Source: Vibrio sp. HA2012 (GTDB lineage: Bacteria; Pseudomonadota; Gammaproteobacteria; Enterobacterales; Vibrionaceae). From it: a stretch of DNA of 64,000 nucleotides. A program made the translations under genes and the position numbers. Below the pieces are notes generated by a model. That model saw only the letters and a program-made list of their open reading frames with translations. It did not search any database and was not told where the DNA came from. The stretch is taken from assembly GCF_002812955.1 (NCBI RefSeq), contig NZ_PFXK01000006.1, forward strand, positions 1-64,000, read 5' to 3'. Position 1 is the stretch's first letter; every line of letters starts with the position of its first letter. This document shows positions 21,298 to 31,709 of this stretch, in pieces.

Positions 21298-21690
21298 ATG
21301 AGCATGCAAGATCCGATTTCGGATATGCTGACCCGTATTCGTAACGGTCAGGCAGCAAACAAAGTTGCTGTTAAAATGCCTTCTTCAAAGCTTAAAGTTG
21401 CAATTGCTACTTTGCTTAAGGCTGAAGGTTATATCGCTGATTTCGCTGTTGAAGGCGAAACCAAACCAGAACTGGAAGTGACTCTGAAGTACTTCCAGGC
21501 TAAACCAGTAATCGAGCAAATCCAACGTGTTTCACGTCCTGGTCTGCGCGTCTATAAGAACAAAGACTCGCTACCATCAGTGATGGGCGGTCTGGGTATT
21601 GCTGTAGTATCCACTTCCAAAGGTCTTATGACCGATCGTGCTGCACGTAAAGCCGGTCTTGGTGGTGAAATCATCGCCTACGTAGCGTAA
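21298..21690 (+). CDS. rpsH: 30S ribosomal protein S8
   Basis: Central-domain 16S binder and translational repressor of the spc operon in E. coli. 130 aa, starting [18 protein letters not shown] and ending with the RNA-binding segment [28 protein letters not shown] lies 8 nt before ATG. Confidence 0.98.
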   Translation: MSMQDPISDMLTRIRNGQAANKVAVKMPSSKLKVAIATLLKAEGYIADFAVEGETKPELEVTLKYFQAKPVIEQIQRVSRPGLRVYKNKDSLPSVMGGLGIAVVSTSKGLMTDRAARKAGLGGEIIAYVA

Positions 21691-21702
21691 TAGGAGTAGA
21701 AA

Positions 21703-22236
21703 ATGTCTCGTGTTGCTAAAGCACCTGTCGCTATTCCAGCTGGCGTAGAGGTGAAATTAAACGGCCAAGAAGTCACTGTAAAAGGTGCAAAAGGCGAACT
21801 GTCTCGTGTTTTTAACGATGCAGTAGTAATCGCACAGGAAGATAACAACCTTACTTTCGGTCCTAAAGAAGGTGTTGTAAACGCTTGGGCACAAGCAGGT
21901 ACTGCTCGTGCACTAGTAAACAACATGGTTGTTGGTGTTACTGATGGCTTTACTAAGAAGCTTACCCTGAAAGGTGTTGGTTACCGTGCTGCCATTAAAG
22001 GCAACGCTGTTGCTCTGACACTGGGCTTCTCTCACCCTGTTGAGCATGAACTGCCAGCGGGTGTTAAAGCAGAATGTCCAAGCCAAACTGAAATTGTGAT
22101 CACAGGTTGCGATAAGCAAGTTGTTGGTCAGGTTGCGGCTGATATTCGTTCTTACCGTGAGCCTGAGCCTTATAAAGGTAAAGGTGTTCGTTACGCAGAT
22201 GAAAATGTGCGTACTAAAGAAGCTAAGAAGAAGTAA
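21703..22236 (+). CDS. rplF: 50S ribosomal protein L6
   Basis: Two-domain protein near the sarcin-ricin loop and factor-binding site. 177 aa, starting [21 protein letters not shown], with the C-terminal [16 protein letters not shown] motif. AGGAG lies 8 nt before ATG. The gap from rpsH is 12 nt. Confidence 0.98.
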   Translation: MSRVAKAPVAIPAGVEVKLNGQEVTVKGAKGELSRVFNDAVVIAQEDNNLTFGPKEGVVNAWAQAGTARALVNNMVVGVTDGFTKKLTLKGVGYRAAIKGNAVALTLGFSHPVEHELPAGVKAECPSQTEIVITGCDKQVVGQVAADIRSYREPEPYKGKGVRYADENVRTKEAKKK

Positions 22237-22245
22237 GGTAACACT

Positions 22246-22599
22246 ATGGATAAGAAAGCATCTCGCATCCGTCGTGCTACACGTGCACGTCGTAAGATTG
22301 CAGAACTTCGCGTAGATCGCCTAGTTGTACACCGTACTCCTCGTCATGTGTATGCACAGGTTATTGCAGCGAATGGCTCTGAGGTTATCGCAGCAGCTTC
22401 TACTGTAGAAAAAGCGATCCGTGAGCAAGTTAAGAATACTGGTAACGTTGACGCTGCTAAAGCGGTAGGTAAAGCTATTGCTGAGCGCGCTATCGAAAAA
22501 GGCATCACAAGTGTTGCTTTCGATCGTTCTGGTTTCCAATACCACGGCCGTGTAGCTGCGCTGGCAGATTCTGCTCGCGAAGCTGGTCTGAAATTCTAA
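22246..22599 (+). CDS. rplR: 50S ribosomal protein L18
   Basis: Binds 5S rRNA together with L5 and L25 in the central protuberance. 117 aa, starting [21 protein letters not shown] and ending in the conserved [24 protein letters not shown] precedes ATG by 7 nt. The gap from rplF is 9 nt. Confidence 0.98.
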   Translation: MDKKASRIRRATRARRKIAELRVDRLVVHRTPRHVYAQVIAANGSEVIAAASTVEKAIREQVKNTGNVDAAKAVGKAIAERAIEKGITSVAFDRSGFQYHGRVAALADSAREAGLKF

Positions 22600-22614
22600 G
22601 GTAGGGTTTGGAAG

Positions 22615-23121
22615 ATGGCTAAAGAACAAGCACAAGCACAAGCTACAGATCTGCAAGAAAAGCTGATCGCTGTAAACCGTGTATCTAAGACGGTTAAAGG
22701 TGGTCGTATTTTCAGCTTTACTGCTCTGACTGTAGTTGGTGATGGTAATGGCCGCGTTGGTTTCGGTTACGGCAAAGCTCGTGAAGTACCAGCGGCTATT
22801 CAAAAAGCAATGGAAAAAGCGCGTCGTAACATGATTACTGTTGCGCTTAATGACGGTACTCTTCACCATGCGGTGAAAGGTCGTCACACTGGCTCTAAAG
22901 TTTACATGCAGCCAGCTGCAGAAGGTACAGGTATCATCGCCGGTGGTGCGATGCGTGCAGTACTGGAAGTTGTAGGTGTTCACAACGTACTTGCGAAAGC
23001 ATACGGTTCTACGAACCCTATCAATATCGTACGTGCGACGATTGATGGTTTGAGCGGCATGAAGTCACCAGAAATGGTTGCTGCTAAACGTGGTCTGACT
23101 GTTGAATCTATTTCGGAGTAA
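22615..23121 (+). CDS. rpsE: 30S ribosomal protein S5
   Basis: Accuracy-determining protein next to S4 and S12. 168 aa. The spectinomycin-contact loop [11 protein letters not shown] and the [15 protein letters not shown] segment are standard, with no known spectinomycin-resistance deletion apparent. The weak site GGAAG is 1 nt before ATG, with GGTAGGG further upstream as the more likely one. Confidence 0.98.
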   Translation: MAKEQAQAQATDLQEKLIAVNRVSKTVKGGRIFSFTALTVVGDGNGRVGFGYGKAREVPAAIQKAMEKARRNMITVALNDGTLHHAVKGRHTGSKVYMQPAAEGTGIIAGGAMRAVLEVVGVHNVLAKAYGSTNPINIVRATIDGLSGMKSPEMVAAKRGLTVESISE

Positions 23122-23126
23122 TGATC

Positions 23127-23303
23127 ATGGCAACTATTAAAGTAACTCAAACTAAAAGCTCAATCGGCCGACTACCAAAGCACAAAGCTACTTTGCGTGG
23201 TCTAGGTCTTCGTCGCATCAACCATACTGTTGAACTTGAAGATACACCATGTGTACGTGGTATGATCAATAAAGTTCAATACATGGTTAAAGTTGAGGAG
23301 TAA
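23127..23303 (+). CDS. rpmD: 50S ribosomal protein L30
   Basis: Small large-subunit protein, 58 aa, starting [24 protein letters not shown] 23127 is chosen over ATG 23121 because GGAG (23115-23118) is 8 nt before the former and only 2 nt before the latter, and because the family starts at this point. That site lies inside the last codons of rpsE, so translation is coupled. Confidence 0.96.
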   Translation: MATIKVTQTKSSIGRLPKHKATLRGLGLRRINHTVELEDTPCVRGMINKVQYMVKVEE

Positions 23304-23308
23304 TCAGA

Positions 23309-23743
23309 ATGCGTTTGAATACTCTATCACCGGCTGCTGGCTCTAACCCTTCTAAGAAGCGTCTGGGTCGTGGTATCGGTTCTGGCCTGGGTAAAACTGG
23401 TGGCCGTGGTCACAAAGGTCAAAAATCACGTTCAGGCGGTACTGTTCGTCCAGGTTTTGAAGGCGGTCAAATGCCTCTGAAACAACGTCTGCCTAAATTC
23501 GGCTTCACTTCTCGCAAGAGTCTGGTGTCTGCTGAAGTTCGTCTAGGTGAACTAGCGAAGGTAGAAGGTGACGTAGTTGATCTGAACAGCCTGAAAGCTG
23601 CTAACATCATCACTAAGAATATCGAATTTGCAAAAATCGTTCTTTCTGGTGAAATCAGCAAAGCTGTGACTGTTAAAGGTCTACGCGTGACTAAAGGCGC
23701 TAAAGCTGCAATCGAAGCTGCAGGCGGTAAAATCGAGGAATAA
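23309..23743 (+). CDS. rplO: 50S ribosomal protein L15
   Basis: Late-stage assembly protein, 144 aa. The Gly/Lys/Arg-rich N-terminal arm [30 protein letters not shown] region threads into 23S rRNA, and the globular C-terminal part ends [22 protein letters not shown] lies at the very end of rpmD, 5 nt upstream. Confidence 0.97.
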   Translation: MRLNTLSPAAGSNPSKKRLGRGIGSGLGKTGGRGHKGQKSRSGGTVRPGFEGGQMPLKQRLPKFGFTSRKSLVSAEVRLGELAKVEGDVVDLNSLKAANIITKNIEFAKIVLSGEISKAVTVKGLRVTKGAKAAIEAAGGKIEE

Positions 23744-23763
23744 TCTCGAGGAACGAGGTACAG

Positions 23764-25101
23764 ATGGCTAAGAAACCAGGACAAGATTTTCGTAGTACTC
23801 AGAGCGGCTTATCTGAATTAAAGTCGCGTTTACTCTATGTTGTAGTAGCGTTATTAGTATTCAGAGCTGGTTCTTTTGTACCGCTACCTGGGATTGATGC
23901 GGCTGTACTTGCCGATTTGTTCGAACAGCAAAAAGGTACCATCGTTGAAATGTTTAACATGTTCTCCGGTGGTGCTCTTGAGCGTGCATCTATTTTGGCA
24001 CTGGGTATCATGCCGTATATTTCGGCGTCTATTGTTATCCAGTTGCTGACTGTAGTTCATCCAGCGTTAGCGGAACTCAAGAAAGAGGGTGAAGCAGGCC
24101 GTCGTAAGATTAGCCAATATACACGCTACGGCACGCTTGTATTAGGTAGTTTCCAGGCTATTGGTATTGCAACCGGCCTACCGAACATGGTCGACAATCT
24201 GGTCGTTATCGACCAAACCATGTTCACGTTAGTTGCGACCGTGAGTCTAGTAACCGGCACCATGTTTTTGATGTGGTTAGGTGAACAGATTACTGAGCGT
24301 GGAATTGGTAATGGTATTTCTCTGATTATTTTCTCAGGTATCATTGCCGGGCTGCCTAAAGCGATCGGAAATACAATCGAGCAAGCGCGTCAAGGTGAAC
24401 TGCATGTACTTCTTCTGCTGTTAATTGGTGTGTTAGCTTTTGCTGTTATTTACTTTGTTGTTTTCATGGAGCGTGGTCAACGTCGTATCGTTGTTAACTA
24501 CGCAAAACGTCAACAAGGTCGTAAAGTATTTGCAGCACAAAGTACGCATTTGCCACTTAAGATTAATATGGCAGGTGTTATACCAGCAATTTTTGCGTCA
24601 AGCATTATCCTGTTCCCCGGAACACTGGCACAGTGGTTTGGTAATTCAGGTGGTGAGGACAGCGCGTTCAGTTGGTTAACTGACGTGTCTTTGGCTCTTA
24701 GCCCTGGTCAACCACTGTATGTAATGCTTTATGCAGCAGCGATTATTTTCTTCTGTTTCTTCTATACGGCGTTGGTATTCAACCCGCGAGAAACAGCAGA
24801 TAACCTGAAGAAGTCCGGTGCATTCGTACCCGGCATCCGCCCAGGTGAGCAGACAGCGAAGTATATCGATAAAGTAATGACGAGATTGACCCTTGCGGGT
24901 GCACTCTATATTACCTTTATCTGTCTGATCCCACAGTTTATGATGACTGCATGGAATGTCCGTTTCTACTTTGGTGGCACATCGCTACTGATTGTAGTTG
25001 TAGTCATTATGGATTTTATGGCACAGGTACAGACTCATCTGATGTCACAACAGTATGATTCTGTGTTGAAAAAGGCGAATCTGAAAGGCTATGGCCGCTA
25101 A
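23764..25101 (+). CDS. secY: Preprotein translocase channel SecY
   Basis: Central channel of the SecYEG translocon in the inner membrane, 445 aa with ten predicted transmembrane segments. Segment 1 contains [18 protein letters not shown] sequence; plug-region residues [23 protein letters not shown] and the cytoplasmic loop [17 protein letters not shown] that contacts SecA and the ribosome are present. GAGGAACGAGG precedes ATG. Its place between rplO and rpmJ is conserved, so channel synthesis is tied to ribosome production. Confidence 0.98.
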   Translation: MAKKPGQDFRSTQSGLSELKSRLLYVVVALLVFRAGSFVPLPGIDAAVLADLFEQQKGTIVEMFNMFSGGALERASILALGIMPYISASIVIQLLTVVHPALAELKKEGEAGRRKISQYTRYGTLVLGSFQAIGIATGLPNMVDNLVVIDQTMFTLVATVSLVTGTMFLMWLGEQITERGIGNGISLIIFSGIIAGLPKAIGNTIEQARQGELHVLLLLLIGVLAFAVIYFVVFMERGQRRIVVNYAKRQQGRKVFAAQSTHLPLKINMAGVIPAIFASSIILFPGTLAQWFGNSGGEDSAFSWLTDVSLALSPGQPLYVMLYAAAIIFFCFFYTALVFNPRETADNLKKSGAFVPGIRPGEQTAKYIDKVMTRLTLAGALYITFICLIPQFMMTAWNVRFYFGGTSLLIVVVVIMDFMAQVQTHLMSQQYDSVLKKANLKGYGR

Positions 25102-25141
25102 TCCGCGGTAGTAGTCAGATTCTCATTTACGGAGTTTAGCA

Positions 25142-25255
25142 ATGAAAGTTCGTGCTTCCGTTAAAAAAATCTGCCGTAACTGCAAAATCATCAAGCGCAA
25201 CGGTGTTGTTCGCGTGATCTGCAGTGAGCCAAAGCATAAACAGCGCCAAGGCTAA
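25142..25255 (+). CDS. rpmJ: 50S ribosomal protein L36 (zinc-binding form)
   Basis: A 37-aa protein, [20 protein letters not shown] at its start. The Cys11/Cys14/Cys27 and His32 set marks the zinc-binding form, whose loss or replacement is linked to zinc limitation in other bacteria. ACGGAG precedes ATG by 9 nt. It ends the spc operon, 40 nt after secY. Confidence 0.97.
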   Translation: MKVRASVKKICRNCKIIKRNGVVRVICSEPKHKQRQG

Positions 25256-25282
25256 TTAAGCAGAAATTTTTACTTGAAATGT

Positions 25283-25318
25283 AAAGGTTGGTCGAGTATA
25301 TTGCTCGGCCTACCTTTT
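25283..25318 (+). terminator. Imperfect terminator after rpmJ
   Basis: Stem AAAGGT..GG..CGAG paired with CTCG..CC..ACCTTT (one T-T mismatch, one T-G pair), loop TATATTG, ending in TTTT. It lies 27 nt after rpmJ; some read-through into the alpha operon is likely. Confidence 0.6.
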
Positions 25319-25337
25319 GCGTGCAAAAGAAGTAGTA

Positions 25338-25403
25338 TGCCGCAGCGTATCCTCTACGGGCTTTGCTGCGGATAATTCTTTATTAAAGTACTAGGAGTGA
25401 ATA
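25338..25403 (+). promoter_or_regulatory. Alpha operon leader, S4-binding pseudoknot
   Basis: The run GTATCCTCTACGGGCTTTG followed by AGTACTAGGAGTGAATAGTG resembles the E. coli alpha-operon ribosome-binding region, in which S4 stabilises a nested pseudoknot and blocks rpsM translation. A 7-bp stem CCGCAGC/GCTGCGG (25340-25346 with 25365-25371) replaces the E. coli outer helix sequence while keeping the pairing. Confidence 0.8.
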
Positions 25404-25760
25404 GTGGCCCGTATAGCAGGCATTAACATTCCTGATCAGAAACATGCTGTGATCGCCCTGACTGCGATCTACGGTATCGGTAAAACCCGTTCTCAGGCGA
25501 TTCTGGCTGAGCTGGGTATTGCAGAAAATGTTAAGATCAGTGAACTAACTGAAGAGCAGATTGATCAACTGCGTGATGGTGTTGCCAAGTACACCGTAGA
25601 AGGCGATCTACGTCGTGAAGTTTCCATGAACATCAAGCGTCTAATGGATCTTGGTTGTTACCGTGGTCTTCGTCACCGTCGCAGTCTACCACTACGTGGA
25701 CAGCGTACTAAAACCAACGCTCGCACCCGTAAGGGTCCGCGCAAGCCGATCAAGAAATAA
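25404..25760 (+). CDS. rpsM: 30S ribosomal protein S13
   Basis: Head protein that contacts P-site tRNA and forms the bridge with L5. 118 aa, starting [25 protein letters not shown], with the basic C-terminal tail [21 protein letters not shown] start with AGGAG 7 nt upstream, embedded in the S4-binding leader. Confidence 0.98.
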   Translation: MARIAGINIPDQKHAVIALTAIYGIGKTRSQAILAELGIAENVKISELTEEQIDQLRDGVAKYTVEGDLRREVSMNIKRLMDLGCYRGLRHRRSLPLRGQRTKTNARTRKGPRKPIKK

Positions 25761-25779
25761 TCGGATAAGGTAGAGTACA

Positions 25780-26169
25780 ATGGCAAAACAACCAACTCGC
25801 GCTCGTAAGCGCGTACGCAAGCAAGTAGCAGATGGCGTAGCGCACATCCATGCTTCTTTTAATAACACAATCGTAACCATTACTGACCGTCAGGGTAACG
25901 CTCTGGCTTGGGCTACTGCTGGTGGTTCAGGTTTCCGTGGTTCTCGTAAATCAACACCGTTTGCTGCACAGGTTGCTGCTGAACGTGCTGGTGAAATGGC
26001 TAAAGAATATGGCCTAAAGAATCTGGAAGTTATGGTTAAGGGCCCAGGTCCAGGCCGTGAATCAACTATTCGCGCTCTGAATGCTGCTGGTTACCGCATC
26101 ACTAATATCGTTGATGCGACACCAATCCCTCATAACGGTTGTCGTCCACCTAAGAAACGTCGCGTGTAA
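25780..26169 (+). CDS. rpsK: 30S ribosomal protein S11
   Basis: Platform protein at the mRNA exit side, 129 aa. Signatures are [21 protein letters not shown] and the C-terminal [18 protein letters not shown]; the Asn-Gly in it is the usual site of isoaspartate formation. The gap from rpsM is 19 nt, with AAGGTAGAG as ribosome-binding site. Confidence 0.98.
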   Translation: MAKQPTRARKRVRKQVADGVAHIHASFNNTIVTITDRQGNALAWATAGGSGFRGSRKSTPFAAQVAAERAGEMAKEYGLKNLEVMVKGPGPGRESTIRALNAAGYRITNIVDATPIPHNGCRPPKKRRV

Positions 26170-26183
26170 CGTTTCGTTTCTAG

Positions 26184-26822
<639 letters not shown>

Positions 26823-26846
26823 GGTTTAAACTAAAGAGAGGACACA

Positions 26847-27839
26847 ATGCAGGGTTCTGTAACAGAATTTCTTAAGCCACGTCTTGTTGATATCGAACAA
26901 ATCAGCACGACACATGCAAAAGTAACTCTTGAGCCGTTAGAGCGTGGTTTCGGTCACACTCTAGGTAACGCGCTTCGTCGTATTCTTCTTTCTTCTATGC
27001 CGGGTTGTGCCGTAACAGAAGTAGAGATTGAAGGCGTTCTACACGAGTACAGCACGAAAGAAGGTGTGCAGGAAGATATCCTTGAGATTCTTCTTAACCT
27101 GAAAGGTCTGGCTGTGCGCGTGGCTGAAGGCAAAGATGAAGTGTTTATTACACTGAACAAGTCAGGCTCAGGCCCTGTTGTTGCAGGTGACATCACCCAC
27201 GACGGTGATGTAGAGATCGTTAACCCGGATCACGTTATCTGTCACCTGACTGATGACAATGCCGAGATCGCTATGCGTATTAAGGTTGATCGTGGCCGTG
27301 GTTATGTTCCGTCTTCTGCCCGTATCCATACTGAAGAAGACGAGCGTCCAATTGGTCGTCTGCTTGTCGATGCTACTTACAGCCCTGTAGACAAAATTGC
27401 CTATGCGGTTGAAGCAGCTCGTGTTGAGCAACGCACTGACTTGGATAAGCTAGTTATCGATATGGAAACTAACGGTACACTGGAACCTGAGGAAGCTATC
27501 CGCCGTGCAGCAACAATTCTTGCTGAACAACTGGATGCATTCGTAGATCTGCGCGATGTACGAGTTCCTGAGGAGAAAGAAGAGAAGCCAGAATTCGATC
27601 CGATCCTACTGCGTCCTGTAGACGATCTTGAACTAACAGTTCGCTCTGCTAACTGTCTGAAAGCAGAAGCGATTCACTACATCGGTGATCTGGTACAGCG
27701 TACAGAAGTTGAGCTTCTGAAGACACCTAACCTTGGTAAGAAATCACTTACTGAGATTAAGGATGTTCTTGCATCTCGTGGTCTTTCTCTGGGCATGCGC
27801 CTGGAAAACTGGCCGCCAGCATCTATCGCTGAAGATTAA
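26847..27839 (+). CDS. rpoA: RNA polymerase alpha subunit
   Basis: Assembles the core enzyme and contacts UP elements and activators. 330 aa: an N-terminal dimerisation domain (about 1-235, with [20 protein letters not shown]), an acidic linker, and a C-terminal domain (about 250-330) whose DNA- and CRP-contacting segment [14 protein letters not shown] and [19 protein letters not shown] are present. AGAGAGGA precedes ATG. Its place between rpsD and rplQ is conserved. Confidence 0.99.
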   Translation: MQGSVTEFLKPRLVDIEQISTTHAKVTLEPLERGFGHTLGNALRRILLSSMPGCAVTEVEIEGVLHEYSTKEGVQEDILEILLNLKGLAVRVAEGKDEVFITLNKSGSGPVVAGDITHDGDVEIVNPDHVICHLTDDNAEIAMRIKVDRGRGYVPSSARIHTEEDERPIGRLLVDATYSPVDKIAYAVEAARVEQRTDLDKLVIDMETNGTLEPEEAIRRAATILAEQLDAFVDLRDVRVPEEKEEKPEFDPILLRPVDDLELTVRSANCLKAEAIHYIGDLVQRTEVELLKTPNLGKKSLTEIKDVLASRGLSLGMRLENWPPASIAED

Positions 27840-27861
27840 TCGAATTAGTTAGAAGGATTAG

Positions 27862-28251
<390 letters not shown>

Positions 28252-28270
28252 TCGTCAGTTCGTAAGAATG

Positions 28271-28299
28271 AAAAAGCCGAGCGTATGCTCGGCTTTTTT
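28271..28299. terminator. Bidirectional terminator, alpha operon / metY
   Basis: 12-bp stem AAAAAGCCGAGC/GCTCGGCTTTTT with GTAT loop and a six-T tail on the plus strand. The A-run on the other side gives a T-tail for the minus-strand gene as well. A second 8-bp hairpin ACAGAGCG/CGCTCTGT (28321-28341) lies nearer to the metY stop codon. Confidence 0.95.
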
Positions 28300-28353
28300 G
28301 TATCTGAAAAACTTCAGATTACAGAGCGTAGCCCGCTCTGTATTCTTTTAACC

Positions 28354-29622
28354 TTAGGCGTTCAGTGCTTGTTCCAGATCTTCCAGAATATCGTCGATAT
28401 GTTCGATACCTACAGAAAGACGGATCATTTCAGGGCTTACACCTGCTTGCTTTTGTTCTGTCTCAGTCAACTGGCGGTGGGTTGTAGAAGCCGGGTGACA
28501 AGCCAGTGATTTTGCATCACCAATATTTACCAGACGTTTGAAGATTCTCAGTGCATCGTAGAAGCGTACGCCCGCGTCATATCCATCTTTCAGGCCGAAT
28601 GAGAGGATAGCGGAAGGTTTACCTTTCATATACTTCTGTGCCAGCGGATAAAACTCAGAATCTTCCAGCCCGGCATAGCTTACCCAACTTACTTTATCGT
28701 GCTTTTGCAGGAACTGAGCCACTTTAATCGCATTTTCGCAGTGGCGTTCCATGCGTAATGAAAGCGTTTCCAGACCTTGCATTAGCAGAAAGGCATTCAT
28801 TGGCGACAGGGCTGAGCCGGTATTGCGCAGAGGCACGGTTCGTGCGCGGCCGATAAAGGCTGCCGGACCGAAGGCTTCGGTATAGATAACATCATGGTAC
28901 GAAGGTTCCGGACTATTCATCGTCGGGAAACGCTCTTTGTGTTCCGCCCATGGGAATTTGCCTGAATCAATAATCATTCCACCCAAGCTGTTTCCATGTC
29001 CACCGACGTATTTTGTCAGAGAATGAACCACGATATCAGCACCAAATTCGATAGGCTTACAAACGGCCGGCGATGCGACGGTATTATCGACAATAACTGG
29101 AACGCCCTGAGCGTGAGCCAGTTCTGCCACTTTTTCCAAATCAATGATATTACCCGCCGGGTTACCGATAGATTCGCAATATACGGCCTTAGTCTTCTCA
29201 TCAATCAGCTCAGCCAGGCTTTCAGGCTTGTCATCTTTAGCGAAACGGACTTCGATGCCCATATTCGGGAACATATGCGCGAATAGGGTATAGGTGCCAC
29301 CGTATAACTGAGGGGTGGAAACAATATTGTCACCGGCTTGAGCAAGGGTCAGAATGGCGTAGTGAATTGCAGAGCTTCCCGCACTAACAGCAAGGCCAGC
29401 GATACCGCCTTCCAGCGCCGCCATACGCTTTTCCAGCACGTCGTTGGTCGGGTTCATAATGCGAGTGTAGATATTACCCGGTACTTCAAGATTGAACAGA
29501 TCAGCTCCGTGCTGAGCGTTGTCAAATTCGTAGGCTACTGTCTGATAGATAGGCGTAGCGACAGATTTTGTCGTAGGATCTGTTTCATAACCGAAATGGA
29601 TTGCTAAAGTTTCGTCTTTCAT
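28354..29622 (-). CDS. metY: O-acetylhomoserine (thiol)-lyase type PLP enzyme
   Basis: Direct sulfhydrylation: replaces the acyl group of O-acylhomoserine with sulfide to give homocysteine. 422 aa from the ATG at 29622; the longer frame to 29682 lacks a family-like N-terminus. Fold type I of the Cys/Met metabolism family: AIHFGYETDPTTKSVATPIYQT, the cofactor Lys204 in HSLTKYVGGHG, and the C-terminal LSVGIEHIDDILEDL. The subgroup (acetyl versus succinyl substrate) is inferred from overall resemblance. It is a single gene, convergent with the alpha operon. No clear MetJ box was found upstream. Confidence 0.88.
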   Translation of the reverse strand: MKDETLAIHFGYETDPTTKSVATPIYQTVAYEFDNAQHGADLFNLEVPGNIYTRIMNPTNDVLEKRMAALEGGIAGLAVSAGSSAIHYAILTLAQAGDNIVSTPQLYGGTYTLFAHMFPNMGIEVRFAKDDKPESLAELIDEKTKAVYCESIGNPAGNIIDLEKVAELAHAQGVPVIVDNTVASPAVCKPIEFGADIVVHSLTKYVGGHGNSLGGMIIDSGKFPWAEHKERFPTMNSPEPSYHDVIYTEAFGPAAFIGRARTVPLRNTGSALSPMNAFLLMQGLETLSLRMERHCENAIKVAQFLQKHDKVSWVSYAGLEDSEFYPLAQKYMKGKPSAILSFGLKDGYDAGVRFYDALRIFKRLVNIGDAKSLACHPASTTHRQLTETEQKQAGVSPEMIRLSVGIEHIDDILEDLEQALNA

Positions 29623-29703
29623 TTGATAGATACTCGTCCATGGGAAAGGATAAAGAATCGCATAGGGGACAAGTAGGTACAAGAGGCAAAAAATGACAGG
29701 TAA

Positions 29704-29732
29704 ATAAAAAGCGGTGCCTTGAGCACCGCTTT
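29704..29732 (-). terminator. Terminator of fklB
   Basis: 10-bp stem (29708-29717 with 29723-29732, GCGGTGC core) with a 5-nt loop. The A-run at 29706-29710 is the T-tail on the minus strand. It lies 15 nt past the fklB stop codon. Confidence 0.85.
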
Positions 29733-29747
29733 ATCAGAAAATCAGGA

Positions 29748-30368
29748 TTAAAGTATATCCAGAAGCTCTACTTCGAACACCAGTGCTGCAAACGGAGGAA
29801 TTGCTGCACCAGCACCACGTTCACCATAGGCCAGATCATGAGGAATATACAGTTTCCATTTAGAGCCGACAGGCATCATCTGCAGGGCTTCAACCCAACC
29901 TTTAATTACGCCGGTTACAGGGAACTCAGCTGGCTGGCCGCGAGATACTGAGCTGTCAAATACAGTCCCATCTGTCAGTTCTCCATGGTAATGAACACGC
30001 ACTTGTTTGTCGGCTGTCGGGGTTGTACCAGTACCTTCAGTCAGTATTTCATACTGAAGACCGGAATCAAGTACAGTGACTTCCGGACGTAGTGCATTAT
30101 CTTTCAGGAAAGCTTCACCATCTGCTGCCGCTGCTTTTGCTGCTTCTGCGCGTGCTGCTTCAGCACGAGTATGAATTTCCTGCAGTGCTGCATTTATTTC
30201 ATCAACAGAAATTTCTGGCATATCACCAGCCAGAGAAGTTGCAATACCTTTTGCAATGGCTGCTACATTCAGACCTTCAAGACCACTGCCAGCCAGTTGC
30301 TGACCCATTTGCAGACCAATACCGTAGCTGGCTTTTTGTTCTACAGTTTCTAATTTGATGTCGGACAT
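29748..30368 (-). CDS. fklB: FKBP-type peptidyl-prolyl isomerase, FKBP22 type
   Basis: Cytoplasmic proline isomerase of 206 aa without a signal peptide. The N-terminal helical dimerisation part (about 1-95, SYGIGLQMGQQLAGSGLEGLN) is followed by the FKBP domain (about 100-206) with VHYHGELTDGTVFDSSVSRG, VIKGWVEALQMMPVGSKW and IPHDLAYGERGAG. It is a paralogue of the periplasmic enzyme encoded at 6704-7498. It is divergent from the ytfB-type gene, the same arrangement as in E. coli. Confidence 0.95.
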   Translation of the reverse strand: MSDIKLETVEQKASYGIGLQMGQQLAGSGLEGLNVAAIAKGIATSLAGDMPEISVDEINAALQEIHTRAEAARAEAAKAAAADGEAFLKDNALRPEVTVLDSGLQYEILTEGTGTTPTADKQVRVHYHGELTDGTVFDSSVSRGQPAEFPVTGVIKGWVEALQMMPVGSKWKLYIPHDLAYGERGAGAAIPPFAALVFEVELLDIL

Positions 30369-30583
30369 AATGTCTCTCTTTATTTTACGGAATAAAGGCG
30401 ACAGAATAACAGTTATACAGCAATGAAGAAACCGTACCGTTTTCTATGTTCTTATAAGAGCATGTTTTCAAGAGAGCGGTATTTTTACAAAAGTTTTGCC
30501 TGTCAGGGGATTTCATATTTGAAATGCTGCCGTCCCTTATGTGAAAATTTGTTATCTATCCGGATTATAAGGAATCTGTGACG

Positions 30584-31183
30584 ATGAACCGTCGAAACCG
30601 AAAAAAAAAGCCAAATAGTTTTGGGGATAAGCTTGCTCAGCAAATAAAAGATCGAACCGGTAAGGGAGGATCGATAAAAGAGTATTATTTTTGGCAGCAA
30701 TTACCCCGGTTTCATCAGCGGGCTTTGATGGTATTGGTGCCAGTGTTATTCCTGTTGTTTGTATTGCCTGTATCAGAACCTCAATCTGACGTGCCTGAAG
30801 CAGAAGAGAATCGCAGAGTGACGGTTGATGTCGACACGACCAGTCTGAGTCAGCAGCAGGAAGCTAAGCCGGCTGTAAAGCATACAACAGAAAACACGGT
30901 ACAACCACAAGTGACCAGAAATGGTTCATGGAAAGAATATGAAGTTCAGTCTGGAGACACATTGGCTAAAGTCTTTCGTGCCAATAACTTGCCGATGGCA
31001 GACTTGAATGCGCTAGTACAGATCGAGGGACTGGATAAACCGTTGAGTAAAATACGAGAAGGGCAACTGGTACGTTATAAGCTGACATCTGATGGCAGTC
31101 TGGATATTTTACAGCTGGAGAAAGGCGGAACATCGGTTATGTTTTTCCGCCTTTCTGACGGTGGATTCGGCCGCAGTAAATAG
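30584..31183 (+). CDS. ytfB: OapA/YtfB family LysM-like cell-envelope protein
   Basis: A 199-aa bitopic membrane protein: a basic cytoplasmic N-terminus (NRRNRKKKPN), one transmembrane helix at about 48-66, a Glu/Gln-rich linker, and a C-terminal OapA-type LysM-like domain (about 110-195, YEVQSGDTLAKVFRANNLP). E. coli YtfB takes part in cell division and binds glycans. ATG 30584 is chosen because AAGGA is 10 nt upstream; GTG 30578 is only 4 nt from it. The symbol rests on the pairing with fklB and the domain order. Confidence 0.82.
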   Translation: MNRRNRKKKPNSFGDKLAQQIKDRTGKGGSIKEYYFWQQLPRFHQRALMVLVPVLFLLFVLPVSEPQSDVPEAEENRRVTVDVDTTSLSQQQEAKPAVKHTTENTVQPQVTRNGSWKEYEVQSGDTLAKVFRANNLPMADLNALVQIEGLDKPLSKIREGQLVRYKLTSDGSLDILQLEKGGTSVMFFRLSDGGFGRSK

Positions 31184-31197
31184 CGTGTACTAAAGTG

Positions 31198-31214
31198 ATC
31201 CGGAGAGGCCGGAT
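31198..31214. terminator. Weak hairpin between convergent genes
   Basis: 6-bp stem ATCCGG/CCGGAT with a 5-nt loop between the ytfB-type stop codon and the acetyltransferase stop codon. The T-run is only TTT, so efficiency is doubtful. Confidence 0.35.
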
Positions 31215-31222
31215 TTGGAACT

Positions 31223-31687
31223 TCATTGGGTTTGTGGTTTATATAACTGCATATCAATGTGAGGAATACCATCTTCCAGATAGCAGTCAGACACTGGGAT
31301 AAAACCGTGTCTGGTATAAAATTGCTGCAGATGGGACTGAGCCCCGATAGTAATTGATTGCCCCGGCCACAGTTTTTCACATTGATCCAGTGCTGTGGTC
31401 AGCAGTTCATGGCCCAGATGATAGCCTCGTTCGGAAGTTTTTATCACGACTCGTCCAATGCTGGCATCTTTGTAGCTTAGCCCTTTCGGTAGTAGTCTCG
31501 CGTAGGCAATGATATGGCCATTACGGGAACCGATAACATGGTTCACACCTTCCTGAATATCCTTTTCATCCAGTTCCGGATAAGGGCATTGTTGTTCTAC
31601 TACAAAAATATCGACTCTGAGCTTTAATATCTCATACAGCTGCTGGGTTGATAGCTGTTGAAAAGAAAGATTTTGCCAGTAAATCAT
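31223..31687 (-). CDS. elaA: ElaA-type GNAT N-acetyltransferase
   Basis: A 154-aa acetyltransferase of the GNAT fold, ElaA subgroup: LRVDIFVVEQQCPYPELDEKD near the N-terminus, then the acetyl-CoA binding region GRVVIKTSERGYHLGHELL, and FYTRHGFIPVSD near the end. The substrate is not known for the family. The start at 31687 has GGAGAG 5 nt upstream; longer versions of the frame overlap the preceding gene. It follows the TIGR03899-like gene on the same strand, 22 nt after its stop codon, so the two are probably co-transcribed. Confidence 0.88.
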   Translation of the reverse strand: MIYWQNLSFQQLSTQQLYEILKLRVDIFVVEQQCPYPELDEKDIQEGVNHVIGSRNGHIIAYARLLPKGLSYKDASIGRVVIKTSERGYHLGHELLTTALDQCEKLWPGQSITIGAQSHLQQFYTRHGFIPVSDCYLEDGIPHIDMQLYKPQTQ

Positions 31688-31709
31688 AGTCTCTCCGGCT
31701 TCTGGTTTG

